Program-made: the position numbers and the translations under genes
Shown: positions 36,683 through 43,341 of the stretch, one piece after another
Layout: the number at the start of each line of letters is the position of its first letter
Numbering within the stretch: position 1 is the first letter of the stretch
Assembly: GCF_001305595.1 (NCBI RefSeq)
Contig: NZ_CP012401.1
Span: forward strand, 1,169,501 to 1,233,500
DNA length: 64,000 bases
Reading direction: 5' to 3'
Origin: Azospirillum thiophilum
Lineage (GTDB): Bacteria; Pseudomonadota; Alphaproteobacteria; Azospirillales; Azospirillaceae
Notes under the pieces: model-generated
What the model saw: the letters and a program-made list of their open reading frames with translations, nothing else
What the model was told of the DNA's origin: nothing
Database searches by the model: none

Positions 36683-38110
36683 ATGAACGCCATCTCCGCC
36701 CCCCTGGCTCGCGCGGCCGTTTCGCCGGCCCCCGCCGCCCCGTCCCGTATCCATGGTGTCGATGCCGCGCTGCTCGCCAAGTATGACGGGCTGCGGGTGC
36801 CGCGTTACACCAGCTACCCGACCGCGCCGCACTTCACGCCCGAGGTGACCGGCGAGGTCTATGGCGGCTGGCTGGAGGCGGTCGAGCCGACGCGGTCCGG
36901 CTCGCTCTACCTGCATGTCCCCTTCTGCCAGAAGATGTGCTGGTACTGCGGCTGCCACACCAAGATTGTCGCGCGCTATGCCCCGATCGCCGAGTATCTC
37001 GGCCATATGCGGCGCGAGATCGCCATGGTGGCCGACCGCATTCCCGGCCGGCTGGCGGTGCGCCACATCCATTTCGGCGGCGGCACCCCGACCATGATGG
37101 CGCCCGACGATTTCGAGGCGATGATCGCGCTGCTGCGCTCGCGCTTCGACGTCGCCGCCGATGCCGAGCTGGCGGTGGAGATTGACCCCCGGACCCTGAC
37201 GGCGGAGATGGCGGCGGCGCTGGGCCGCGCCGGGGTCAACCGCGCCTCGCTGGGCGTGCAGGATTTCGACGGCACCGTTCAGGAGGCGATCAACCGCGTC
37301 CAGCCGCGCGCCGTGACCGAGCAGGCACTGACCTGGTTGCAGGAGGCTGGCATCGCCAGCGTCAACCTCGACCTGATGTACGGCCTGCCGCACCAGTCGG
37401 TGGAGAGCGTCACCCGCTCCGCCGAAATCGCGCTGGAGATGGCGCCCGACCGGCTGTCGGTCTTCGGCTATGCCCATGTGCCGTGGATGAAGACCCACCA
37501 GAAGAAGATCGACGAGTCGGTGCTGGCCGACTCGCTCGGCCGCTGGGAACAGTTCGCCGCCATCGCCGACACGCTGTCGGCCGCCGGCTACAGCGCCATC
37601 GGCCTCGACCATTTCGCCCGTCCCGGCGACGAGCTGGCGGTGCAGCAGGAGGAAGGGCGGCTGGGCCGCAACTTCCAGGGCTACACCACCGACGATGCCG
37701 AGGTGCTGCTGGGCTTCGGCGCATCCTCCATCGGCGCGCTGCCGCAGGGCTATGTCCAGAACGCCGTCCCCTTCGACCAGTACGCCACCGTCGTCGAGGA
37801 AGGACGCCTGCCCACCGGCAAGGGCATCGCGCTGACCGACGACGACCGGCTGCGCCGCGACCTGATCATGCGGCTGATGTGTGACCTGTCGGTCGACACC
37901 GCCGCCGTCGCCCGCGCCCATGGGCTGAGCGAGGACGCCTTCGAGCCGGAGCTGGCCGGCATGGCCGATCTGGTCGCCGACGGCGTCGCGGTGGTGGAGG
38001 GCCGGCGCGTCCATGTGCCGGAAAGCGCCCGCCCCCTGATGCGCATCGTCGCCGCCCGCTTCGATACCCACCTGTCCAAGGGCGCCGGACGGCATAGCCG
38101 GGCGATTTGA
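36683..38110 (+). CDS. hemN: Oxygen-independent coproporphyrinogen III dehydrogenase
   Basis: 475 residues, radical SAM. The cluster motif is CQKMCWYCGC (residues 82-91, C82/C86/C89 plus C91), followed by HIHFGGGTPTMM, VNRASLGVQDF and DLMYGLPHQSVESV. PRYTSYPTAPHF near the N-terminus is diagnostic for HemN rather than HemW. It decarboxylates coproporphyrinogen III without oxygen in heme synthesis. The upstream anaerobox points to FNR-dependent induction. Confidence 0.96.
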   Translation: MNAISAPLARAAVSPAPAAPSRIHGVDAALLAKYDGLRVPRYTSYPTAPHFTPEVTGEVYGGWLEAVEPTRSGSLYLHVPFCQKMCWYCGCHTKIVARYAPIAEYLGHMRREIAMVADRIPGRLAVRHIHFGGGTPTMMAPDDFEAMIALLRSRFDVAADAELAVEIDPRTLTAEMAAALGRAGVNRASLGVQDFDGTVQEAINRVQPRAVTEQALTWLQEAGIASVNLDLMYGLPHQSVESVTRSAEIALEMAPDRLSVFGYAHVPWMKTHQKKIDESVLADSLGRWEQFAAIADTLSAAGYSAIGLDHFARPGDELAVQQEEGRLGRNFQGYTTDDAEVLLGFGASSIGALPQGYVQNAVPFDQYATVVEEGRLPTGKGIALTDDDRLRRDLIMRLMCDLSVDTAAVARAHGLSEDAFEPELAGMADLVADGVAVVEGRRVHVPESARPLMRIVAARFDTHLSKGAGRHSRAI

Positions 38111-38161
38111 GGCCGGTTGATTTGAAGGCGGCGGGGCCTCTCCGCCGGTATCCCTGAAAAG

Positions 38162-38196
38162 AAAAGGCGGCCGGCGCCACCCGCCGACCGCCTTTT
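38162..38196. terminator. Bidirectional terminator, hemN / EF-hand gene
   Basis: AAAAGGCGG (38162-38170) pairs with CCGCCTTTT (38188-38196), with further pairing inside. A-rich sequence before and TTTT within the right arm suit termination in both directions between these convergent genes. Confidence 0.8.
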
Positions 38197-38224
38197 CCCG
38201 TGCCGCGCATCCGAACCCACAAGG

Positions 38225-39061
38225 CTACGCGGCAACCTCGTTGATGCCCTGCATCAATGTCCGCAGCATGTCGCCGCTGAGGCGGTTGGAGGTCACGCCG
38301 CCCGTCTGCTGCTGCGTGCCACCGCCATAGGCGGCCTTCTTCTCCTCCTCCGAGACATAGCCGTCCTGGTTGGTGTCCAGCGGGTCGTAGCTGGTCGTGC
38401 CGCCCGCAGCCGCCGTGCCGCCCGAGGCCGACGACGACGAAGAGGAGGAAGAGGCCGAAGAGGATGCGGTCGACGTGCTGGCCGTGCTGCCGGAAGTGCT
38501 GTCCGAACTGTCGGCGGTGCTGCTGTCGTTGGCGGGCGGCGGCGGGGGCGGCGGACGGTTGGCCTCGGCCTCCTTCAGCGCGCTGGTCAACTCGTCTTCC
38601 GAGACCGATCCGTCCTCGTCGCTGTCGAGGCTGCTGAACAGCGACGAGGCATCGGTGTCGGTCTGCCCGGAGGAGGTCAGGGCCGAGGTCAACTCATCCT
38701 CGCTGATACCGCCGCTGCTGTCACTGTCCAGGCTGGAATAGAGGTTTTGGGTGGACTGCTGCTGCATGGTGCTCGCCTGCTCCTGCGCCGCCAGCAGGGT
38801 GCTGCCGCTGGCATAGTCGAACTGGCTGGAGAAGGAGCTGAACTCCGTCGCGTTGAGCGATCCGTCCTTGTCGCTGTCCAGGCTGCTGACCAGACTGTCG
38901 ACCGCCGAGGAGAGCTTGGAACTGTCGGACGAGGCCGAGGTGCCCTCGAGCGAACTCAGCAGCTCGTCCTTGGACAGCGACGAATCGCTGTTGGCATCCG
39001 CCTTGGAGAAGAATTTCTGAAGCGTCGCTGCGCTGCTGGAACTGCCGAGGGAGGAAATCAT
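38225..39061 (-). CDS. EF-hand (dockerin-like) calcium-binding protein
   Basis: 278 residues, Ser/Asp-rich. At least five calcium loops are visible: DANSDSSLSKDE (about 22), DSDKDGSLNATE, DSDSSGGISEDE, DSDEDGSVSEDE and DTNQDGYVSEEE. A proline run and a Ser/Ala low-complexity stretch separate the last loop. No signal peptide is seen. Such proteins are common in Azospirillum-like bacteria and may buffer or sense calcium; export by another route is possible. Confidence 0.88.
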   Translation of the reverse strand: MISSLGSSSSAATLQKFFSKADANSDSSLSKDELLSSLEGTSASSDSSKLSSAVDSLVSSLDSDKDGSLNATEFSSFSSQFDYASGSTLLAAQEQASTMQQQSTQNLYSSLDSDSSGGISEDELTSALTSSGQTDTDASSLFSSLDSDEDGSVSEDELTSALKEAEANRPPPPPPPANDSSTADSSDSTSGSTASTSTASSSASSSSSSSSASGGTAAAGGTTSYDPLDTNQDGYVSEEEKKAAYGGGTQQQTGGVTSNRLSGDMLRTLMQGINEVAA

Positions 39062-39394
39062 GGCCGGATGTCCCCATGAGGTGCGCGGTCGTTATGGACT
39101 GCCGTCTGGCGCGGACGTCCTGCGACTGGAGGCCTGGGGGGCTCGTCTCGGGCGTCTCGATGGTCAAGATACGCGGAGCCGGGGCGGAGTCCTGCGCGGG
39201 GCGGATGTGGAAAAGATCGGGTTTCCGACAAATTTCCAGACCCGGGCCGTCCGTCCCAAAAAGCGCATGGCGACCCTGGTTGCGCTGCGGTGGCGAAGAG
39301 GTCCCCGCCTCCTGTATGGTCGCGCCGAAGGTCCACGGCCTTTCCCCGGCCCCCTTCGGCCTTCTGCCAAGCACCGATCCCTTCAAGGTGAGCG
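39062..39394. other. Divergent intergenic region, EF-hand / SH3 lipoprotein
   Basis: 333 bases between divergent starts. The long reading frames here are shadows without ribosome binding sites or family resemblance. It presumably holds both promoters; no clear -35/-10 pair, operator or repeat stands out. Confidence 0.5.
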
Positions 39395-39847
39395 ATGATC
39401 CGGCGTGTGCGTACCCTTCCGCTGATGGTGGCCCTGACCGTGCTGGCGGTCCCCGGCTGCATGCCGTATCAGCGCATCCCCAATCCGCCGGCCGTGCGCA
39501 CCGCACCCGACACCGGGACCGGGCTCGAGCCGATCTATGGGGAATGGCAGGTGGACAAGCCGACCCCGCTCCGTGCACAGCCTTCCGCCGGATCGGCTGT
39601 CGTCGCCACGCTGGGGACCGGGCAGGCGGTGAGCACGCTGGGCAGGGTGCGCAACAGCGACTGGGTCGCGGTGAAGGCCGGCGGCTCCACCGCCTATGTC
39701 CGGCTGCATCTGCTGAGCTTGAAGGGCAGCACGCCGCGCGGCAGCCGCGGCACCTCCACCACCCTGGCGAAGCCGGCCGACAATGCCGGCCCGACCATCA
39801 AGGCCGCCCCACGCGGCAAGATCGGCGCCACCCCGATCGCCAATTGA
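39395..39847 (+). CDS. SH3-domain lipoprotein
   Basis: 150 residues. A lipobox LAVPGC near residue 22 (after MIRRVRTLPLMVALT) marks a lipoprotein signal. A bacterial SH3 domain follows: TPLRAQPSAGSAVVATLGTG, VRNSDWVAVKAGGSTAYVRL (about 57-105). The tail is basic and Thr/Pro-rich. It is probably anchored in an envelope membrane, with a peptidoglycan- or protein-binding role. GGTGAGCG precedes the ATG. Confidence 0.82.
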   Translation: MIRRVRTLPLMVALTVLAVPGCMPYQRIPNPPAVRTAPDTGTGLEPIYGEWQVDKPTPLRAQPSAGSAVVATLGTGQAVSTLGRVRNSDWVAVKAGGSTAYVRLHLLSLKGSTPRGSRGTSTTLAKPADNAGPTIKAAPRGKIGATPIAN

Positions 39848-39929
39848 TCGGGCGCCAACCGATCCGGCCGCTTCCGGGCATCCGACGGGACAGGAGTCTC
39901 AGACTCCCCCTCGACAAGGCTTCGTGATA

Positions 39930-39944
39930 GAACATATCAGGAAC
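39930..39944 (+). promoter_or_regulatory. Alphaproteobacterial LexA (SOS) box
   Basis: GAACATATCAGGAAC is the exact GAAC-N7-GAAC form (the complement of GTTC-N7-GTTC) recognised by LexA in alphaproteobacteria. It ends 26 bases before the imuA start, where a bound repressor would block the promoter. Confidence 0.85.
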
Positions 39945-39970
39945 ATATGCCTGTCGAGAGGAGCCGGGTC

Positions 39971-40876
39971 ATGAGCCTGGTCATGCCTGCCCTGCCGCCT
40001 TCTTCCATCCCCGCGGAGGTTGCGCCGCGCGACCGCGCCGGCGTGCTGGCCGATCTGCGGGCGCGCATCCGGCGGATGGAGGGAGCGGGCGGGGAGGGGG
40101 GGCGGACCCTGCCGTTCGGAATCGGGCCGATCGACGCCCATCTGCCCGACGGCGGCCTGCCGCTGGGCTGCCTGCATGCGGTGGCGTCGGAGGAACCGGG
40201 GGCGGGCACCGGCTTCGCCGCGGTTCTGCTGGCCCGGCTGGCGACGCCGAAGGCCCCGGCCCTGTGGATCCTGCGTGGGCGCGACCTCTATGCCCCCGGT
40301 CTGGCGGCCTATGGGCTGACGCCGGACCGGTTGCTGGCGGTGCGGGCGGTGCGGACGGCCGACGCGCTGTGGGCGATGGAGGAGGCGCTGCGCTGCTCCG
40401 CCCTGTCGGCGGTGCTGGGCGAAGTGTCGGGGCTGAGCCTGACCGCGAGCCGTCGGCTGCAACTCGCCGCCGAGTCGTCGGGCGTGACCGGCCTCCTGCT
40501 GGATTTGGAGGCAGGGGCGCTATCGGGCAGACGGGGGGGTGGCCGAGCGGATGGCCGGCGGCCGGAAGAACTGAGCGCCGCGGTCACCCGCTGGCGTCTG
40601 GACACCGCACCCAGCCTGGATGAAGAGAATGTTACGTTCCCGCGCCCGGCCGGAGGCGGCCTGCCGGGGTTGGGGGAGCCGCGCTGGACCGTCGCGCTGG
40701 AGCGCTGCCGGGGCGGGCGGCCGGGCCGCTGGACCCTCTCCTGGGATGGAGAGGGCTGGCACGAGGCCGAAGACGACCTCGTACGGAGCGGCGAAGACCG
40801 GCGGATCCTTTGGCCGACGTCCGACAAGCGACATGATCCTGTGTCGGATCTTCGCCCGGCGGCTGCCGGCCGCTAG
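39971..40876 (+). CDS. imuA: ImuA-family SOS mutagenesis protein
   Basis: 301 residues. ImuA is a RecA/SulA-like partner of ImuB and DnaE2 in error-prone translesion synthesis. Visible features are the RecA-like entry PFGIGPIDAHLPDGGLPLGC (about 57-76), LARLATPKAPALWILRGRDLY, and WAMEEALRCSALSAVLGEVS. Start 39971 is chosen for GAGGAG eight bases upstream; the ATG at 39947 abuts the LexA box. Unlike the usual imuA-imuB-dnaE2 operon, the next gene is a small convergent ORF seven bases away. Confidence 0.85.
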   Translation: MSLVMPALPPSSIPAEVAPRDRAGVLADLRARIRRMEGAGGEGGRTLPFGIGPIDAHLPDGGLPLGCLHAVASEEPGAGTGFAAVLLARLATPKAPALWILRGRDLYAPGLAAYGLTPDRLLAVRAVRTADALWAMEEALRCSALSAVLGEVSGLSLTASRRLQLAAESSGVTGLLLDLEAGALSGRRGGGRADGRRPEELSAAVTRWRLDTAPSLDEENVTFPRPAGGGLPGLGEPRWTVALERCRGGRPGRWTLSWDGEGWHEAEDDLVRSGEDRRILWPTSDKRHDPVSDLRPAAAGR

Positions 40877-40883
40877 GGGCAGG

Positions 40884-41054
40884 TCAGTAGCTGGCGGCCC
40901 AGTCGGGTTCGCGGCGGGCCGGCTGTTCCGACCCCTCCGGGTCGGTCATCCAGCGCGGATCGTCCGCGTGAAGCGGCAGCTGGCGGGCGAATTCCGCGCT
41001 GTCGGCATCGCGGCGCTGCTTCAGCAGGCGGTCGGCAAGGTGGGCGGGCAGCAT
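40884..41054 (-). CDS. Small hypothetical protein
   Basis: 56 residues: MLPAHLADRLLKQRRDADSA, then LPLHADDPRWMTDPE. ATG 41054 follows AAGGAG by about eight bases. Hydrophilic, with no recognised domain. It ends seven bases from the imuA stop on the other strand. Confidence 0.6.
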   Translation of the reverse strand: MLPAHLADRLLKQRRDADSAEFARQLPLHADDPRWMTDPEGSEQPARREPDWAASY

Positions 41055-41402
41055 GGCAGGTCTCCTTCTGAGCGCCGGATGGCACCGTGGGGCAGCCTGA
41101 CAAGGCCGTTCCCGAGCCCACCCGTCGTCCTGTTTGCCTGGATTATGGATACGCAAGTTCCAGGCCAGCTGTTAAACGCGTCACACGAGGTCCATGACAC
41201 ACGACTAACTCTCTACAAACGGTTTATACGAACACACTTGAACCCACATGAACTCGGATGACACGGGGGGATCTGTCGTACGCGCCGTGGCGGCGACCGC
41301 ATTCCGATCCGCGATCGTCGCCATCAGTATGAGATGTGTTTCCTTCCGCGCCGTTCCAACCCATATTCGCGGCCAATCCCCTTCAAGGAATACGTACCTC
41401 CC
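41055..41402. other. Divergent intergenic region with phased GAAC repeats
   Basis: 348 bases between the small minus-strand ORF and the DTW gene. It is AT-richer than its surroundings around 41160-41260 and contains three GAAC tetramers at exact 10-base spacing (41230, 41240, 41250). No further gene is supported. Confidence 0.5.
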
Positions 41403-42110
41403 ATGCACAGTGCCCCCGCACCCGACCTCTGCCCGAACTGCCTGAAACCTGATCACCTGTGCATTTGCGAGGCAGTTCAGCCCATCGACAACGGCGTTTT
41501 CCTGCTGATCCTGCAGCACCCGCAGGAAAAGCGGGAGAATCTGGGCACCGCCCAGATCGCCCATCTGCAGTTCGCCAATTCGATGGTGAAGGTCGGGCTG
41601 AGCTGGCCGGGCCTGAAGCGCATCCTGGGGCGGGAGGTCGATCCCAAGCGCTGGGGCGTGCTCTATCTCGGCCCGGTCAAGGAGGGCGGCGGCCCGCGGC
41701 CGGAGGTGGCCGCGGTCGACCGGGATGGCGTGCCGCTGCGCGACAGCGCCCAGATCCTGGACGACCTGGAGGGCGTCATCGTCCTGGACGGCACCTGGAG
41801 CCAGGCCAAGACCCTGTGGTGGCGCAATGCGTGGCTGCTGAAATGCCGCCGCATCGTGCTGAACCCGCAGTTCCGCTCGCTCTATGGGCAAGCGCGCAAG
41901 GAGCCGCGGCGCGACAGCGTCTCCACCCTGGAGGCCGGGGCCTTCCTGCTGTCGCGGCTGGAGAGCGACAAGACGATCCTCGACACCGCGCTGAAGCCCT
42001 TCTCGCTGCTGCTGAAGAAGCTGCGCCAGCCCCGCCCGCGCCCGGTGCCGACGGGCGACTCCACCGGGGGCGAGGGGGACGGCGAGGAGGCCGGCGGCGG
42101 CGAGGGCTGA
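41403..42110 (+). CDS. DTW-domain tRNA-uridine aminocarboxypropyltransferase-like protein
   Basis: 235 residues. An N-terminal zinc-ribbon CPNCLKPDHLCIC (about 11-23) precedes the DTW domain: LILQHPQEKRENLGT, the signature VLDGTWSQAKTLW (about 125-137) and SVSTLEAGAFLL. DTW proteins add the 3-amino-3-carboxypropyl group to tRNA uridines using SAM. The tail is Pro/Gly-rich. ATG 41403 fits the family start; the ATG at 41334 would add unlike sequence. Confidence 0.87.
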   Translation: MHSAPAPDLCPNCLKPDHLCICEAVQPIDNGVFLLILQHPQEKRENLGTAQIAHLQFANSMVKVGLSWPGLKRILGREVDPKRWGVLYLGPVKEGGGPRPEVAAVDRDGVPLRDSAQILDDLEGVIVLDGTWSQAKTLWWRNAWLLKCRRIVLNPQFRSLYGQARKEPRRDSVSTLEAGAFLLSRLESDKTILDTALKPFSLLLKKLRQPRPRPVPTGDSTGGEGDGEEAGGGEG

Positions 42111-42237
42111 CCCCCTTCGGCGCACCTCCTTCGATCGGCGGCGCGGCTGCAACCAACCGGTGGCGGCGCCGTTGATGTGGGTGAGAGGCCGGTGCCGAAC
42201 CGGCCGAAACACCGCGCAACATGGAAGGAGACGCGCC

Positions 42238-42315
42238 ATGCGAGGCATTCTGCTGTGGCTGGTCGGTATCCCGATCCCCATCATCATCCTGCTGTACCTG
42301 TTCAACGTCTTCTGA
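42238..42315 (+). CDS. 25-residue single-helix membrane peptide
   Basis: The ORF reads MRGILLWLVGIPIPIIILLY then LFNVF and a TGA stop. GGAAGGAG precedes the ATG by seven bases, an unusually strong site. It is almost entirely hydrophobic with a central PIPIIILL, a typical one-pass small membrane protein. Very similar small peptides are recalled from other alphaproteobacteria, but their role is unknown. Its size makes it easy to miss in automatic annotation. Confidence 0.72.
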   Translation: MRGILLWLVGIPIPIIILLYLFNVF

Positions 42316-42451
42316 TCGCGGCTGCTGGTGAATGATTGCCGGCGAATGATCGTCTGCGAACGGTTGCCGGGTTGACGGGGGCGCGGCGCGGGGTGCCAAA
42401 TGCGGCCCGATCCCCCGCGCTTCCCCCCCCTGCAACCGGACGAGAGTAGAG

Positions 42452-43030
42452 ATGGCCAGCGATTTCGTTCCCTTCGGCCTGACCGTCTGCGGTCTCAGCG
42501 AGCTCTGCAATTTCGGCGGCGGCAAGGTCAGCCATGTGCTGTCCATCCTCGACCCCGAGATCGCGGAGCCGAGCGACTTCGGCGATTACGGCGAGCATGA
42601 GCGGCTGGAGCTGCGTTTCCATGACGTGATCGAGCCGACCCGCGGTCAGATCGCGCCGGAGCGGGCCGACGTCGAACGCATCCTGGCCTTCGGCCGCGAC
42701 CTGCTGGCCGACCCGGTGGACTGCCGCCACCTGCTGGTCCATTGCCATGCCGGGGTGTCGCGTTCCACCGCCGCGCTGACCATGATCCTGGCCCAGGCCC
42801 GGCCCGAGCGCCCGGCAGCCGACGCGGTGGCCGCCGTGGTCGCCATCCGCGACAAGACCTGGCCCAACCTGCGCATGATCGAATTCGCCGACGACATCCT
42901 CGGGCGCCGCGGCGAACTGGTCGCCGCCGTGCGCCGCCGCCATTTCACGCTGGGCAAGCAGCGGCCGGAGCTGGTCCAGTTCATGATCGACAACGGCCGC
43001 ATCCGCGAAGTCGAGGATCTGATCGACTGA
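42452..43030 (+). CDS. Dual-specificity/tyrosine phosphatase-family protein
   Basis: 192 residues. The P-loop HCHAGVSRSTAAL (about 97-109) is the CX5R catalytic signature with C98 and R104-type spacing; the general-acid Asp is probably in LRFHDVIEP. It probably dephosphorylates a Tyr/Ser-Thr or phosphoinositide-like substrate in the cytoplasm; no signal peptide. The substrate is unknown. Confidence 0.85.
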   Translation: MASDFVPFGLTVCGLSELCNFGGGKVSHVLSILDPEIAEPSDFGDYGEHERLELRFHDVIEPTRGQIAPERADVERILAFGRDLLADPVDCRHLLVHCHAGVSRSTAALTMILAQARPERPAADAVAAVVAIRDKTWPNLRMIEFADDILGRRGELVAAVRRRHFTLGKQRPELVQFMIDNGRIREVEDLID

Positions 43031-43056
43031 AAATCCTCCGTCGATTTTTCTTCGAC

Positions 43057-43236
43057 TCAGCGCAGCGGCGCGGTCACCACGTCGACCGAGGTTTCGGCAA
43101 CCGTGCCGGCGACATCCACCGCGGTGCCGGCGAGGCTGGCGACGCCGCTGGCCACGCCGGTAACGGCGCCGCAGCCGCCCAGCAGCAGCAGGGAAAGGCA
43201 GGGAAGAAGGTGGCGCAACGGGGACCGGCGGGACAT
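43057..43236 (-). CDS. Small lipoprotein
   Basis: 59 residues. MSRRSPLRHLLPCLSLLLLG then GCGAVTGVASG gives a lipobox LLGGC with lipidated Cys near residue 22; the mature part is a short Val/Ala-rich repeat-like sequence. ATG 43236 follows CAGGAG by eight bases. A very stable hairpin ends one base upstream of that ribosome binding site. Function unknown. Confidence 0.75.
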   Translation of the reverse strand: MSRRSPLRHLLPCLSLLLLGGCGAVTGVASGVASLAGTAVDVAGTVAETSVDVVTAPLR

Positions 43237-43251
43237 GGAACGTGCTCCTGA

Positions 43252-43297
43252 AACGAAATCGGTGGGAATTGCAGCACGCAATTCCCACCGATTCGTT
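43252..43297 (-). terminator. Long hairpin between the chemoreceptor and lipoprotein genes
   Basis: 43252-43272 pairs with 43278-43297: 20 bp with one bulged base and loop AGCAC. On the minus strand it lies downstream of the chemoreceptor stop and directly upstream of the lipoprotein ribosome binding site. It may end the chemoreceptor message or control lipoprotein translation. Confidence 0.55.
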
Positions 43298-43341
43298 AAT
43301 TCAGGCTTTTAGCGAAAAGGCCGGCTTCGCCGGGCGTCCGC

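Noticed and set aside
39060..39398. Plus-strand frame of 112 codons between the EF-hand and SH3 genes
   Set aside because: Compositional artefact of GC-rich DNA; it overlaps both gene starts and has no family resemblance.
41230..41253. Tandem 10-base units as a CRISPR or iteron array
   Set aside because: Only three short units without unique spacers; no cas or rep gene is present, so CRISPR and origin are not supported.
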